Shown: positions 27,693-39,431 of the stretch, piece after piece
How positions within the stretch are numbered: the stretch's first letter is position 1
How the letters are laid out: each line of letters opens with the position of its first letter
Source: Boseongicola aestuarii
GTDB lineage: Bacteria > Pseudomonadota > Alphaproteobacteria > Rhodobacterales > Rhodobacteraceae
Direction: 5' to 3'
Length of the DNA stretch: 64,000 bases
Assembly (NCBI RefSeq): GCF_900184815.1
Contig: NZ_FXXQ01000008.1
Coordinates: 62,001 to 126,000, forward strand
Position numbers and translations under genes: made by a program
Notes under the pieces: model-generated
The model's input: the letters and a program-made list of their open reading frames with translations, nothing else
Told to the model about the DNA's origin: nothing
Databases searched by the model: none

Positions 27693-28045
27693 GGGTAACG
27701 GTGTCCGACAAGGCGCGAGGGGCGTCAAGCCAAAAGCCCGCTCAGATCCCGGCCGCAAACTGTTCCATTAACCAGAAATGGCCGAAGGTGAACGCTCTGA
27801 CGACCGCCACATGAAACGCCAGCCACCGTTTGGGCAATACCCTGAAGCGCCTTGCAAACTGGATCGAAGCAAAACGCCAGACCACCGAAAAAGCAACGAA
27901 ACTCAGCGCCCAATATCCCGACCGAAACATAGTAAACGGATCATCGAGGCATCCAGAACCGTCAGCACAATGATCGCCACGACGCAATCGGGTAAACAAG
28001 CGATGTCATCAGCAAGACCGTCCGCGCCCTTCAACACGACATCCG
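27693..28045. other. 353-base gap between alr and the VWA gene, possible decayed small membrane gene
   Basis: No strong gene. On the minus strand a frame at 27742-27930 encodes a hydrophobic 62-residue peptide, and another frame just upstream encodes a second hydrophobic stretch (VVAIIVLTVLDAS) before stopping. This could be one small membrane protein broken by a frameshift. No ribosome-binding site supports either start. Confidence 0.35.
27742..27930 (-). CDS. Doubtful small membrane protein
   Basis: Encodes 62 residues with two hydrophobic segments ([18 protein letters not shown] and [17 protein letters not shown]) and basic residues between them (RRFRVLPKR). The composition looks protein-like, but there is no Shine-Dalgarno and no recognised family. 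Possibly the 3' part of a frameshifted gene. Confidence 0.25.
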   Translation of the reverse strand: MFRSGYWALSFVAFSVVWRFASIQFARRFRVLPKRWLAFHVAVVRAFTFGHFWLMEQFAAGI

Positions 28046-28825
28046 TCACGGTATTTCCCGCGACCGCCGGATTTTTTCGCCGATCAGACAGTCATAATCC
28101 GGGTCCAGATGATATCCCGCCAAAGCGGCCTCCAACGGCCCGGCCAACTCCAACACCAGCTTTCTGCGCACCGCCATCGGAAAGTCCTCCCAGGCCAGCA
28201 CCGGAATGACAAACGCACCGGGCCCGCCAATGACACAGTTCTGATAGTAGACATCCAGATCCGCGATGCCCCACAGGCTGGTCTCGTCCCAGGTCATCAA
28301 AGGCAACCCGTTTATCACCACCCCTGCATCGACGGCGGCATCCCGCGCCCGGCGCACGGGGCGCCCGTCATTGTTTGGCCCGTCGCCCGAGACATCAATG
28401 ACCTGTCGTAAACCAATGAAATCGTTGGACTCCATATCTGCCGCCGCAAATCGGATCGCTCCCGAAATCGACGTCCTCTGCAAGCCGATCGGATTGCTCC
28501 AAAGCAAGGCATCCGCCACTATCTCGGCCTTGTCCAACCCATCAATCACCGTCCAGGGCACGATGACGGCATTGGTGCCATCGCCGGCCCACTCGACATA
28601 GGTGATCGCGATCTTGCCGATAAATCCGTTCCGAATTACGCCCAGAACCTCGTCCGAAACCAATGCCTCTGCATAGCCGCGACGCTGAATCTCCAACTCC
28701 GACGGCGACATCGAACGTGAGACATCCACCATCAGTGCCAACTCGACATCCACCTCGACCGGCGCGGCCAAAAGCGCAGTCGATCCCAAAACCCCGGATA
28801 GCGCGATCGCAAACAAAAATCTCAT
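28046..28825 (-). CDS. DUF1194 von Willebrand factor A-like secreted protein
   Basis: 259 residues from ATG 28825. An N-terminal signal peptide (FLFAIALSGVLGSTALLAAP) is followed by a VWA-type domain with the MIDAS motif DVSRSMS (DxSxS, about residues 32-38) and a later VSGDGPNNDG (metal-binding aspartate region). DUF1194 members are predicted periplasmic metal-dependent adhesion or assembly proteins. It stands downstream of dnaB with a 159-base gap. Function unknown. Confidence 0.85.
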   Translation of the reverse strand: MRFLFAIALSGVLGSTALLAAPVEVDVELALMVDVSRSMSPSELEIQRRGYAEALVSDEVLGVIRNGFIGKIAITYVEWAGDGTNAVIVPWTVIDGLDKAEIVADALLWSNPIGLQRTSISGAIRFAAADMESNDFIGLRQVIDVSGDGPNNDGRPVRRARDAAVDAGVVINGLPLMTWDETSLWGIADLDVYYQNCVIGGPGAFVIPVLAWEDFPMAVRRKLVLELAGPLEAALAGYHLDPDYDCLIGEKIRRSREIP

Positions 28826-28984
28826 GACCCAAAGACGCCAAACACCAGGCGCAAAGTCCAATCAATTCTTCACTGACCCGAGTGCTTCACCCTTTCTTAA
28901 ATACCAGATGCACCACATCGGCGGACAGCACACCTCTCATGCCTTCGCGCTCGCCTCCCCAAGGACACCCACCGAAAAATCGCG

Positions 28985-30490
28985 TCAGAACCCGACATCG
29001 CCCCCACCGCCGCCGCCCTGTTGCCAGGGCTTCACGAGGTTGCCAAAGCGCGTGAAACGGCCCTCGAACGACAATTCGACCGTTCCGATCGGCCCGTGAC
29101 GCTGCTTGCCGATCACAACCTCGGCGCGTCCGTGCAGGCGCTCCATCTCTTCCTGCCACTTCGCCATGGCTTCAAGTTCATGATCGCCAGGCTTTTCGCG
29201 TTCCTTGTAGTATTCCTCGCGGAACACAAACATCACCACGTCCGCGTCCTGCTCGATCGATCCCGATTCGCGCAAATCCGAAAGCTGAGGCCGCTTGTCC
29301 TCGCGGTTTTCCACCTGACGCGAAAGCTGTGATAGCGCGATGACCGGAATATCCAGTTCCTTGGCGATCGCCTTCAAACCTTGCGTGATTTCAGAAACTT
29401 CGTTCACACGGCTGTCTTTGGCGGTCGCGGGCCGCACCAGTTGCAGATAATCCACGATCAGCACGTCCAGCCCGTGTTCACGCTTCAGGCGGCGCGCGCG
29501 CGCCGCCAACTGGCTGATCGGCAAGGCGGGCGTGTCGTCGATATAGAGCGGACAGGCCTCTAGGGCCTTGGCAGCTTCGACAAACCGGCGGAACTCTGCC
29601 TCGGTCATGTCGCCGCGCCGGATTTGCTCGGAGGGCACTTCCGAGGCTTCCGACAGGATGCGCGCCGCCAGTTGTTCGGCCGACATCTCAAGGGAATAGA
29701 AGCCGACAACACCGCCATCGACCGCGCCTTCGGTGCCGTCAGGCTTCATCCCGCGCTTATAGGCCTTGGCCACGTTGAACGCGATATTGGTCGCCAGCGA
29801 GGTTTTTCCCATCGACGGACGACCTGCCAAAATCAACAAGTCCGACTTGTGCAAGCCGCCCAGCTTCTTGTCCATGTCCGTCAGACCGGTCGATACTCCT
29901 GACATCCCGCCTTCGCGCTGATAAGCGGCATTCGCCATATTAACAGCGTCGGTTACTGCACTGAGAAAGCTCTGAAACCCTTGATTGACCTGTCCGGCTT
30001 CGGCCAGTTTATACAAGGCCTGTTCGGCGTCCACGATCTGCTCGCGCGGTTCAGACTGCACTTCGACGCGCGCGGCCTTCTCGGCGATGTCTCGGCCCAA
30101 ATCCATCAGTTTGCGACGGATCGCGAGGTCATATATCATTTGCGCGTAGTCACGCGCGGCAAATGATGAAATCGCCGCCCCGGCAAGCCGCACCAGATAG
30201 TTCGGCCCGCCCAGTTCCTTCAGACCCGGATCGTCCTCCAGAAAGGCTTTCAGCGTTACTGGCGAGGCAAGCGCATTCTTTGCGATTCGCGCCGAGGCGA
30301 TCTCATAGATTCGGGCATGAACCGGATCGTAAAAATGGGTTTCATTGATCACGCCGGCGACGCGGTCAAACACGTCGTTGTTGGTCAAGATAGCGCCCAG
30401 AAGCTGCTGTTCGGCCTCGATATTATGCGGGACGATTTCGGTCTCGCCTTTGTCCACTTCGCCTGTCCGGATCGTTGAGATCTCGTTCAT
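28985..30490 (-). CDS. dnaB: Replicative DNA helicase
   Basis: Hexameric helicase that unwinds the replication fork. Start ATG 30490 (MNEISTIRTGEV) gives 501 residues. An N-terminal DnaG-interaction domain begins around PHNIEAEQQLLGA; the RecA-like domain has Walker A AGRPSMGKTSLA, Walker B-like VLIVDYLQL, and FRDESGSIEQDADVV-type motif (LRESGSIEQDADVV). The C-terminus ends in a Gly-rich tail (GGGGGDVGF). No intein is present. Confidence 0.95.
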   Translation of the reverse strand: MNEISTIRTGEVDKGETEIVPHNIEAEQQLLGAILTNNDVFDRVAGVINETHFYDPVHARIYEIASARIAKNALASPVTLKAFLEDDPGLKELGGPNYLVRLAGAAISSFAARDYAQMIYDLAIRRKLMDLGRDIAEKAARVEVQSEPREQIVDAEQALYKLAEAGQVNQGFQSFLSAVTDAVNMANAAYQREGGMSGVSTGLTDMDKKLGGLHKSDLLILAGRPSMGKTSLATNIAFNVAKAYKRGMKPDGTEGAVDGGVVGFYSLEMSAEQLAARILSEASEVPSEQIRRGDMTEAEFRRFVEAAKALEACPLYIDDTPALPISQLAARARRLKREHGLDVLIVDYLQLVRPATAKDSRVNEVSEITQGLKAIAKELDIPVIALSQLSRQVENREDKRPQLSDLRESGSIEQDADVVMFVFREEYYKEREKPGDHELEAMAKWQEEMERLHGRAEVVIGKQRHGPIGTVELSFEGRFTRFGNLVKPWQQGGGGGGDVGF

Positions 30491-30656
30491 CCTGCCCTCA
30501 CACCAAAGGTCCCCACAACGTCCAGATGGCATACGCGCAAACGCAAGCCCGCGTCTATCTGGATATCCTGTGGACAGCCTGTGGACGCTTTCGGGGACGC
30601 TTCATATTGCGCCCCGGAAGGGCCTCACGTCAACATCGTGTGGAATTAGCGCGAAA

Positions 30657-31337
30657 TTAATTTCCCGCGCGCGCGTCCTGCCAGCGTCGCGGAGCGCGCA
30701 GAAAAGCCTCGACTTCCGAGAGGGTTTCGTCGTCGAAAGCACCACTTTCGCGCGCCTCGGTCAGGACGTCCCACCAGGTGCAAAGGTGGTGCAGGGTAAC
30801 CCCGTGATCGGCAAGTGTCTGGATCGTCTCGGGAAAAATCCCGTAATAGAAAATCACCGCTGTATGACCGCAAGTCGCGCCTGTCTCGCGGATCGCATCG
30901 ACGAAGGACAGTTTCGAGCCGCCGTCCGTGGTCAAATCCTCGACCAGCAACACCCTCTCGCCTTCGGTCATTACGCCTTCGATTCGCGCGTTGCGGCCAT
31001 ATCCTTTGGGTTTCTTGCGCACATAGGTCATTGGCAGGGCCATGCGTTCGGCCACGAGGGCGGCAAACGGAATGCCCGCAGTTTCACCGCCCGCGATATT
31101 GTCGAACGCCTCGAATCCGGCGTTTCGCATCACGGTGACAGTCAGAAAATCCATCAGGGTCGCGCGAATGCGTGGATAGGAAATCAGCTTGCGACAATCG
31201 ATATAGGTTGGTGAGGGCAGGCCCGACGCCAGCGTGAACGGCTCTTTGGCATTGAAATGCACCGCGCCAATTTCCAAAAGCATGCGCGCCGAAAGCCGGG
31301 CAATTTCGTCCTGTGTGGGATAGCTGGTCGGGATCAT
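30657..31337 (-). CDS. pyrE: Orotate phosphoribosyltransferase
   Basis: Converts orotate plus PRPP to orotidine monophosphate in pyrimidine synthesis. 226 residues with the PRPP-binding motif [14 protein letters not shown] and the conserved [14 protein letters not shown] near the N-terminus. Its start overlaps the pyrC stop by 4 bases, forming a pyrC-pyrE pair. Confidence 0.95.
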   Translation of the reverse strand: MIPTSYPTQDEIARLSARMLLEIGAVHFNAKEPFTLASGLPSPTYIDCRKLISYPRIRATLMDFLTVTVMRNAGFEAFDNIAGGETAGIPFAALVAERMALPMTYVRKKPKGYGRNARIEGVMTEGERVLLVEDLTTDGGSKLSFVDAIRETGATCGHTAVIFYYGIFPETIQTLADHGVTLHHLCTWWDVLTEARESGAFDDETLSEVEAFLRAPRRWQDARAGN

Positions 31338-32389
31338 TCGTCTGCTCCGTTGTCGCGCACATGCCAGTGAAGCGGGCGTCCGGCGTCAAACACCGTCACC
31401 GGACCCGCGCCGGTTTCAATCTGTCTGGGCCAGTCAAGGGCCGCGCCCTTTTCCAGCGTGATCGTCTCGACGTTCACCGGCAGCCCATAAAAAAGCGGCC
31501 CGTTAACCGAGGTAAACGCCGCCAGTTTGTCCAAGGCGCCGGCCTCCTCGAAGACCTCTGCAAGACAGGACAAGGCCACAGGTGCTGTGAAACATCCCGC
31601 GCATCCACAGGCGTTTTCCTTGGTATGGGTCGCATGAGGTGCCGAGTCGGTGCCAAGGAAAAACCTTTGATCCCCGCCGGTTGCGGCTTTCACCAGGGCT
31701 TCGCGGTGACGGCGGCGCTTCAGAATCGGCAGGCAGTAGTAATGCGGCCTGATCCCGCCGACCAGCATATCGTTCCGCTCCAGCATCAGGTGTTGCACTG
31801 TGATGGTCGCACCCAGATCGTCGCCGCCTTCACTGGCATAGGCGGCAGCTTCAGCCGTGGTGATATGTTCCATCACGACGCGCAAGCCGGGCGTGGCGCG
31901 CCGGATCGGATCGAGAACTTCCTCGATAAACACCGCCTCGCGATCGAAGATGTCGATTTCTCCGCGTGTCACTTCGCCATGCACGCAAAGCGGCAGGCCG
32001 ATCTCGGCCATTCGCTCCAACACGCTGCGAACATTATCGAAATTCGATACGCCGCTGGCGGAATTTGTTGTCGCGCCCGCCGGATAAAGTTTGACCGCCT
32101 TGACCAGACCGCTTGCAAAGGCATGGGCCACATCGTCAGGATCGGTCGCTTCGGTCAGGTAAAGCGTCATCAGCGGATCGAACGTGGCGCCCTCGGGCAG
32201 GGCAGCCATGATCCGGTCGCGATAGGCTGCGGCCTGCGCGCCGGTCACGACGGGCGGCACAAGGTTCGGCATCACGATGGCGCGGGCGAAATGGCGCGCG
32301 GACCAAGGAAGAACGCCTTCCATCATGGCTCCGTCGCGCAGATGGAGATGCCAATCGTCGGGGCGGGGGAGTGTCAGTGTCGAGGTCAT
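31334..32389 (-). CDS. pyrC: Dihydroorotase, class II
   Basis: Zinc enzyme that closes carbamoyl-aspartate to dihydroorotate. 351 residues, as in the E. coli PyrC type. Metal ligands are in [10 protein letters not shown] (HxH, residues 12-20) and the carbamylated lysine in [18 protein letters not shown] and EHITT provide further ligands, and GTDSAPH carries the final Asp. Coupled to pyrE. Confidence 0.95.
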   Translation of the reverse strand: MTSTLTLPRPDDWHLHLRDGAMMEGVLPWSARHFARAIVMPNLVPPVVTGAQAAAYRDRIMAALPEGATFDPLMTLYLTEATDPDDVAHAFASGLVKAVKLYPAGATTNSASGVSNFDNVRSVLERMAEIGLPLCVHGEVTRGEIDIFDREAVFIEEVLDPIRRATPGLRVVMEHITTAEAAAYASEGGDDLGATITVQHLMLERNDMLVGGIRPHYYCLPILKRRRHREALVKAATGGDQRFFLGTDSAPHATHTKENACGCAGCFTAPVALSCLAEVFEEAGALDKLAAFTSVNGPLFYGLPVNVETITLEKGAALDWPRQIETGAGPVTVFDAGRPLHWHVRDNGADE

Positions 32390-32558
32390 GAATGTGGCTT
32401 AGCCGAAGCCGTTTCCAAGCGCCAGCCTCTAGCCGTGCGCCTAAATATTAAGCAGCAAGCCAGAAATCCGCGCGCTGCCGGCGAAGAATGGCCCGGATGG
32501 ATTGCGACCAGGTTTCGGCGCGTTAACACTAATTTGGAAACAAGCCAAAAAAGACCCG

Positions 32559-33365
32559 ATGCTCGACACTGTTCACCCAATTCATCAACGCAGCAGGGGC
32601 GCGGCCCGGGTCGTGCTTGGGCGCGCGGGGGCGGTGGTGGACTTGTTCCAGCAGGGCTCGGCCAAGGCCATTCTTCCACGCGTTCACACAAGCATTCCGG
32701 AGGTCGTATTCCTGAACACTTCCGGCGGTCTTACCGGCGGCGACAGGTTGTCATTCGCTCTTGAAATCGCGGCGGAAACTACCGTCATGGCCGCCACGCA
32801 GACCGCCGAGCGCGCCTATGCAAGCAGCGCCGGGACGGCGGACGTCGACGTCCAAATCCATGTCGGCGAAGACGCTTTTTGCCTCTGGATGCCGCAGGAA
32901 ACCATTCTTTTCGAACATGCCTCCCTGAACCGGAAAACCACCGTCACACTGGCGAAAAGTGCCCGTTACCTCGGTGTTGAAACGCTTGTCCTTGGTCGCG
33001 CGGCGATGCAGGAGACACCGCGAAATCTGGTTTTGAATGACCTGCGCCACGTCATGGCGGGCGATGGCACGCCCCTTCACGCCGAACAGATCGCGTTGAC
33101 GCCGCAGACGCTTTTGCAGCGCGAAAACAGGGCTGGATTGGCTGGGCATTCGGTCTTTGCAAGTTTGGTCTACATCGCGCCCGATGCCTCGGATCGACTG
33201 ATCCAGGTGCGTCGGATCATCGGCAACAAAGGCGCCGCAAGTGCTTGGGGCAACCGCCTGATTGTCCGCGTCGAGGGCGATGATAGCTGGAACGTCCGGT
33301 GCATTTTAATACCTGTTATCAAGGCGTTGGGCATATGTGACGTGCCGCGCGTCTGGCAAACCTGA
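32559..33365 (+). CDS. ureD: Urease accessory protein UreD
   Basis: Scaffold for UreF and UreG during nickel loading of urease. The start ATG at 32559 ([14 protein letters not shown]) gives 268 residues; longer upstream extensions are less like the family. Features: [34 protein letters not shown], and [12 protein letters not shown] near the C-terminus. First gene of the urease cluster; divergent from pyrC across about 170 bases. Confidence 0.93.
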   Translation: MLDTVHPIHQRSRGAARVVLGRAGAVVDLFQQGSAKAILPRVHTSIPEVVFLNTSGGLTGGDRLSFALEIAAETTVMAATQTAERAYASSAGTADVDVQIHVGEDAFCLWMPQETILFEHASLNRKTTVTLAKSARYLGVETLVLGRAAMQETPRNLVLNDLRHVMAGDGTPLHAEQIALTPQTLLQRENRAGLAGHSVFASLVYIAPDASDRLIQVRRIIGNKGAASAWGNRLIVRVEGDDSWNVRCILIPVIKALGICDVPRVWQT

Positions 33366-33378
33366 ACGGAAAGAAAAC

Positions 33379-33681
33379 ATGAATTTGACCCCCCGTGAAA
33401 AGGATAAGCTTTTGATCTCGCTGGCGGCGATGGTTGCGCGCGGCCGGCTGTCGCGCGGGGTGAAACTGAACCACCCCGAAGCGATCGCGCTGATTACGGA
33501 TTTTGTCGTGGAGGGCGCGCGCGATGGGCGCTCGGTGGCCGATTTGATGCAGGCGGGCGCCCATGTGATCACCAAGGAGCAATGCATGGAAGGCATCCCC
33601 GAGATGATCCACGATGTGCAGGTCGAGGCGACATTTCCCGACGGCACAAAACTTGTCACCGTGCATCACCCGATCCGATGA
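33379..33681 (+). CDS. ureA: Urease subunit gamma
   Basis: Smallest structural subunit of urease, 100 residues starting [13 protein letters not shown]. The conserved [10 protein letters not shown] and GVGPEM-like segment ([19 protein letters not shown]) are present. It begins 13 bases after ureD with the GGAAAG ribosome-binding site. Confidence 0.96.
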   Translation: MNLTPREKDKLLISLAAMVARGRLSRGVKLNHPEAIALITDFVVEGARDGRSVADLMQAGAHVITKEQCMEGIPEMIHDVQVEATFPDGTKLVTVHHPIR

Positions 33682-33724
33682 AACCTGCTAGACTGTCGCA
33701 ACACATGTTTGAGGAGGAAACACC

Positions 33725-34012
33725 ATGTTTGGGACTTTGATCCTGGGTATCGCGGCTGGCGCACTGGCGCCCTACGCGGAGCCGAAAGTGAAATCCGCGC
33801 TTGAAAACATTTTGCTTGATGACGTGCCGGCGAGCCCGATCGAGATGCGGCTTTTTGCCTTTGCTGTCTGCCTCGTCGCCGCCGCCATTTTGTCGATGAT
33901 TTTCTCCGAACCGCACGCGGCACCTCTCGCAATCGGCGCGGCCATAGGCATCTTTGGCCCGCGAATAGTGGACAAATGGAACGCTTCGAAAAACCCTGAT
34001 TATGATAGTTAA
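33725..34012 (+). CDS. Small membrane protein inserted between ureA and ureB
   Basis: 95 residues with a Gly/Ala-rich hydrophobic N-terminus (TLILGIAAGALAPYA), a polar middle (EPKVKSALENILLDDVP), then a second helix (LFAFAVCLVAAAILSMIF) and a third (APLAIGAAIGIFG). A GAGGAGG ribosome-binding site sits 6-8 bases before the ATG. It is co-oriented with the urease genes and 9 bases ahead of ureB, so it is part of the operon. Not a known urease subunit; a role in urea or nickel handling is only positional. Confidence 0.8.
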   Translation: MFGTLILGIAAGALAPYAEPKVKSALENILLDDVPASPIEMRLFAFAVCLVAAAILSMIFSEPHAAPLAIGAAIGIFGPRIVDKWNASKNPDYDS

Positions 34013-34021
34013 GGAAGATGA

Positions 34022-34327
34022 ATGATTCCCGGTGAATTTTTCCCCGCTGACGCTGAAATCACCCTCAATGAGGGGGCTGAAAGCCTTCGATTGATGGTCG
34101 CCAATACCGGTGATCGCCCTGTGCAGGTCGGCAGTCACTATCACTTTGCCGAAACCAACGCCGGGCTTGAATTCGACCGAGATGCTGCGCGCGGCATGAG
34201 GCTTGATATTGCCGCAGGCACGGCAGTCCGCTTCGAGCCGGGCCAACGGCGCGAGGTGCAGCTTGTGCGCTTTGGTGGCGCGCGAAAGGTCTTCGGGTTC
34301 AATCAAAAGGTCATGGGAGAACTGTGA
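34022..34327 (+). CDS. ureB: Urease subunit beta
   Basis: 101-residue structural subunit, starting [15 protein letters not shown], with the conserved [17 protein letters not shown] (HFxE) core and the [13 protein letters not shown] strand. It is separate from ureA here, not fused. 85 bases upstream of ureC. Confidence 0.96.
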   Translation: MIPGEFFPADAEITLNEGAESLRLMVANTGDRPVQVGSHYHFAETNAGLEFDRDAARGMRLDIAAGTAVRFEPGQRREVQLVRFGGARKVFGFNQKVMGEL

Positions 34328-34412
34328 TGAAATCCTGCCCGCCATCGCGGCCATTAACCTTCATTAATGGGTCCGATCAAATCCTGTCCCGACGCGAAGG
34401 ATACATCTGAAA

Positions 34413-36122
<1,710 letters not shown>

Positions 36123-36275
36123 TGCCAGCGCTCTCTCAGACGTCACCTCGGATCTCGGCCAGCCGTGCAGGAAACGCATGGCGGGGTTGTGATCTTGGCA
36201 GTTGTTCCGCGATCAGATCGCTACCACATAGCCGGGATCAATATGATCAAAACTCAAACCCCCCAGAGGTGTCCA

Positions 36276-36434
36276 ATGGTATCCCGTGCTTTTTTCGTAA
36301 GCGTCATGTCCGCTCTCGCGCCGACCAGCCGTTTCAAAGATCTGTTCGCCATGAGCGACAATCAACTGGCCGCGCGTGGCTACGACCGCAATGGTCTTGC
36401 CCGCAGCCACATCACCGGCATCGCCGGCTTCTGA
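36276..36434 (+). CDS. DUF1127-like microprotein between ureC and ureE
   Basis: A 52-residue frame from ATG 36276 with AGAGGT 6 bases upstream. The C-terminal half (DLFAMSDNQLAARGYDRNGL) follows the DUF1127 pattern of a short helix with D-x-L-A-x-x-G-hydrophobic. DUF1127 proteins are small, basic, and in Rhodobacter one member binds RNA. It is inside the urease cluster and directly followed by a strong hairpin. The family call is from pattern only. Confidence 0.6.
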   Translation: MVSRAFFVSVMSALAPTSRFKDLFAMSDNQLAARGYDRNGLARSHITGIAGF

Positions 36435-36472
36435 ATCTCTGCGACGCCCGGCGCGTCGCTCTGTCGTATATC

Positions 36473-36514
36473 GGCCCGTTCGGAGACCCTCCGACACGGG
36501 CCTTTTGCGTTTTT
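36473..36514 (+). terminator. Long hairpin with T-tract ahead of ureE
   Basis: Nested stems GGCCCGT/ACGGGCC and TCGGAG/CTCCGA (36473-36502) are followed by TTTTGCGTTTTT. It has all marks of an intrinsic terminator, placed between the microprotein and ureE, so it may lower expression of the accessory genes relative to ureABC or act as an attenuator. Confidence 0.75.
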
Positions 36515-36528
36515 GAAAGGTGTTCTGC

Positions 36529-37047
36529 ATGACGTCGCTGCCGCTTTGCCAATCCATCCGACCCGGCGCCGGTTCCGGCGCAACAGATCGCTGTCATCTA
36601 ACCTATGAAGACCGTTTCCTGCGGCGCAAGGTGCTTACCAGCGACAGCGGAATGCAGTTTCTCGTCGATCTGGAAGGGGCTACGCATCTGAACGATCAGG
36701 ACGCCTTCGTTCTGGAAGATGACCGCCTGATTGCAATCACAGCTGCGCCCGAAGACCTGGTTCAGGTCACCGGCCACGATCTTTTGCGCTTTGCCTGGCA
36801 TATCGGAAACCGACACACGCCATGCCAGGTCGAGACCGCGCGTCTGCTCATTTCGCGCGACCACGTGATTGAAGCCATGCTAAGGCAGTTGGGCGCTGAG
36901 TTAACTTTGGTTAACGAACCTTTCCTGCCCGAAGGCGGTGCATACGGGCATGGCCGCACCTTCGGGCATGATCATGGGCCCGCTCACGGCCATGCAAAGT
37001 CCCATGGCCACGATCACCATCACGGCCATGCTCATAGCCATGAGTGA
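36529..37047 (+). CDS. ureE: Urease accessory protein UreE, nickel chaperone
   Basis: Delivers nickel to urease through UreG. 172 residues. The N-terminal peptide-binding domain and the metal-binding domain are typical (AWHIGNRHTPCQVE with the dimer-interface His). The last 33 residues contain 13 histidines in [16 protein letters not shown]-type repeats, so it is a His-rich, high-capacity nickel-storing version. Its stop overlaps the ureF start by 8 bases. Confidence 0.94.
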   Translation: MTSLPLCQSIRPGAGSGATDRCHLTYEDRFLRRKVLTSDSGMQFLVDLEGATHLNDQDAFVLEDDRLIAITAAPEDLVQVTGHDLLRFAWHIGNRHTPCQVETARLLISRDHVIEAMLRQLGAELTLVNEPFLPEGGAYGHGRTFGHDHGPAHGHAKSHGHDHHHGHAHSHE

Positions 37048-37678
37048 TGCCGATCTGTTAACCTTGACGCATTGGCTGTCTCCGGTTTTTCCGGTGGGCG
37101 GATACGCCTATAGTCAAGCACTTGAGACCGCGATTGCCGACGGTGACGTGAAGGACAGTGCCAGCCTTGCGGATTGGCTGCGGTTTACCCTGACGGATGG
37201 AAGCGGGCAGGCGGATGCGATCTTGCTGACGTCTGCGATGGCACCGGACGCCGACCTTGCGGGCTTGAATTTCTGGGCTGCCGCGCTGGCCCCAAGCGCC
37301 GAACGCTGGCAGGAAACTTCGGAGCAGGGGGCTGCCTTCACCCGCGCCGTTAACGATCTCCGCGGCGAAAGCGCAACCGCTGCCGCGCTGCCTATCGCGG
37401 TCGGTCGGGCGGCGCGCGGTCTCGACCTTGCGACCCACCGAGTGGCCGCGCTTTACCTTCAGTCGATGATTGCGACGCTGGTCACCGGAGCCGTGCGTCA
37501 CATTCCGCTGGGGCAGGCGGCTGGGCAAAAGATAATTGCCGCGCTGCAACCGACGATCCTTGCCGTGGCCGAAGATGCGCCGGGAAAATCCCCCATCGAC
37601 ATCCGCAGCGCCACCTTCGGCGCGGACCGCGCGTCGATGATCCACGAAACGCAGGAAACACGGATATTTCGCACATGA
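37040..37678 (+). CDS. ureF: Urease accessory protein UreF
   Basis: Links UreD to UreG and acts as GTPase-gating factor. ATG 37040 ([15 protein letters not shown]) gives 212 residues; the earlier in-frame start would overlap the ureE His-rich region. The family motif [15 protein letters not shown] is intact, and the C-terminal [24 protein letters not shown]-type tail (core DRASMIHE) is typical. Overlaps ureE and ureG. Confidence 0.93.
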   Translation: MSDADLLTLTHWLSPVFPVGGYAYSQALETAIADGDVKDSASLADWLRFTLTDGSGQADAILLTSAMAPDADLAGLNFWAAALAPSAERWQETSEQGAAFTRAVNDLRGESATAAALPIAVGRAARGLDLATHRVAALYLQSMIATLVTGAVRHIPLGQAAGQKIIAALQPTILAVAEDAPGKSPIDIRSATFGADRASMIHETQETRIFRT

Positions 37679-38316
37679 GCCACCTTCACGGACCCCTCCG
37701 CATCGGCATCGGAGGCCCCGTCGGGGCCGGAAAAACTTCGCTGACCGAGGCGCTTTGCCGCCACATGGCGGGGCGATATTCGATGGCGGTGATCACCAAC
37801 GATATCTACACGCGCGAAGACGCCGAAGCTCTGACGCGCGCGCAGGTCTTGCCGGCCGAGCGCATTCGCGGCGTCGAAACCGGGGGCTGTCCACATACGG
37901 CGATTCGCGAAGATGCCTCGATCAATCTGGCTGCCGTGGCGGATTTGCGGGCGTGTTTTCCGGACCTCGACATGATCCTGATCGAAAGCGGTGGCGACAA
38001 TCTCGCGGCGACCTTTTCACCCGAACTGGCGGATTTGACGATCTACGTGATCGACACGGCGGCGGGTCAGGACATTCCACGCAAGAAGGGGCCGGGTCTG
38101 ACGCGTTCGGATCTTCTGGTGGTAAACAAACTGGATCTGGCACCCTACGTTGGCGTCGACCCCGAGCTCTTGGCCTCGGATGCCGCGGCGGCACGGGCTG
38201 GGCGACCGCATGTGATGGCTGCGATCCGCGAGGGCAAGGGTGTGGCTGACATCGTCGCGTTTCTGGAAAAAGCGGGTGGCTTTCAACCGACGTTGGAACC
38301 TGCCTCGGCGGATTGA
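37675..38316 (+). CDS. ureG: Urease accessory protein UreG, GTPase
   Basis: SIMIBI-class GTPase that drives nickel insertion. 213 residues: P-loop [11 protein letters not shown] (about residues 11-21), [11 protein letters not shown], the nickel-binding [11 protein letters not shown], and [12 protein letters not shown] (guanine specificity). It overlaps ureF by 4 bases and the next, convergent gene by 34 bases. Confidence 0.96.
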   Translation: MSHLHGPLRIGIGGPVGAGKTSLTEALCRHMAGRYSMAVITNDIYTREDAEALTRAQVLPAERIRGVETGGCPHTAIREDASINLAAVADLRACFPDLDMILIESGGDNLAATFSPELADLTIYVIDTAAGQDIPRKKGPGLTRSDLLVVNKLDLAPYVGVDPELLASDAAAARAGRPHVMAAIREGKGVADIVAFLEKAGGFQPTLEPASAD

Positions 38317-39257
38317 CCGGGCAGCGCGCGGCCCTGTTCCTTCAGTCGGGCTTCGGCAGCTTCAAGGTGATGGCGAAAACGCGGAATAGGGCGATCCGCC
38401 AATACCGCGCGGCACAAAAGCGCCGTCAGAAAGGGACGGTCCTCGGCGATCACGCGTGCAAGCAAGGCGCGCAGATATGGCATATGACGCCGCCGCGCGC
38501 GCATATTTCGCGCCACCTGGACTGGAGAAAGATAGCCGTTGACGGCTACTTCGCAGAGCCGGGAAATCAGCCCCATCGTGCGCAGATCACTGTCGATCGC
38601 GCCCGAGCGACCTCGACGGTAGCGGTGTTTGAAGATGTTCGGGCCGCGAAAAAGCGCGGCATGCATGGCGTCTTCAACCTCGTCGGGATCATAGATGATA
38701 TAGGCGGCCTCGGCGGCTTCAAGCATGTCGGGCGCAAAGCCGTAGCGCGATGTGAAATCCATCCGGCGGGTGCCTTCAAAGCGCGAGTCCCATTCGGTCA
38801 GTTCGCGCGCCAGAGTGGCTTGCGGAGAGACCGCTATCACTGTCGCCCCCGGTGCGACGACCGAGAATGCCGCAGCCGCATAGCCACACATTCCTGCCCC
38901 GTAGAAGATGACCTTGTCGAAATCCTCGAAGAAGCCTTCGTCGACCAGTCGGTCGAAATAGCCGTACACAAAGGGACTGCGATACCAGGTTTCTTTCATC
39001 GCCAGCAGCGTCAGATGCGACCAGCCGCGGCTTTCGCAGACGTCAAAGCCAAGCGGCAGGCCGGTTTCACTGACCGAGCGCGCTCCTGCAAGTGTTTCAA
39101 AAGAAACGAAAAGAACCTCTTGCGACCGGTCAACAAAGACCGCCGCATGGTGATCACCCAATGGTGAGAAATATCCTTCTTCCTCGCCAATATCCTCAAG
39201 CTGAACAAGCCATTGGGTATCGGTGAGATCGTCGGATAAAGCAGCCCCCGCTACCAT
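38283..39257 (-). CDS. Conserved protein of unknown function (sometimes mislabelled PAPS reductase)
   Basis: 324 residues from ATG 39257, chosen over a GTG seven codons earlier because a GGGGG ribosome-binding site fits it. Features: [17 protein letters not shown]-like segment, [13 protein letters not shown], and a small-residue turn [17 protein letters not shown] resembling a nucleophile-elbow region of an alpha/beta hydrolase fold. It lacks the CysH motifs, so a PAPS reductase label would be wrong. A 34-base convergent overlap with ureG is real on both frames. Confidence 0.7.
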   Translation of the reverse strand: MVAGAALSDDLTDTQWLVQLEDIGEEEGYFSPLGDHHAAVFVDRSQEVLFVSFETLAGARSVSETGLPLGFDVCESRGWSHLTLLAMKETWYRSPFVYGYFDRLVDEGFFEDFDKVIFYGAGMCGYAAAAFSVVAPGATVIAVSPQATLARELTEWDSRFEGTRRMDFTSRYGFAPDMLEAAEAAYIIYDPDEVEDAMHAALFRGPNIFKHRYRRGRSGAIDSDLRTMGLISRLCEVAVNGYLSPVQVARNMRARRRHMPYLRALLARVIAEDRPFLTALLCRAVLADRPIPRFRHHLEAAEARLKEQGRALPGQSAEAGSNVG

Positions 39258-39370
39258 ATCACACGCCCCCGAACACACTACGCCTTGACGTTATCGGAGG
39301 TCGGGGGGCCGTGGCAAGGCGTGGCTTGGGGACAAAGGCGTGCGATTGTTTCGCTTTTGAAGACGCGGTG

Positions 39371-39426
39371 AAGGGGATTCCGCCCCCCCCCGCTTTCGCT
39401 TTCCCCCGAGATTTTTCGGACCCAAA
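39371..39426 (+). repeat. GC-rich palindromic intergenic repeat, copy 3 (degenerate)
   Basis: AAGGGGATTCCGCCCC followed by a C-rich stretch and CCCCCGAGATTTTTCGGACCC. It matches the other copies loosely in the first half and closely in the second. Located between two minus-strand genes, so its orientation relative to the neighbouring gene differs from the other copies. Confidence 0.5.
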
Positions 39427-39431
39427 GAGGG

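Noticed and set aside
30540-30600. CTGTGGACA-type words upstream of dnaB as DnaA boxes
   Set aside because: They match only part of the TTATNCACA consensus and are not clustered with AT-rich DNA.
31313-32764. 483-codon open frame on the plus strand
   Set aside because: Antisense to pyrC, which has complete catalytic motifs; the frame has no homology-like pattern.
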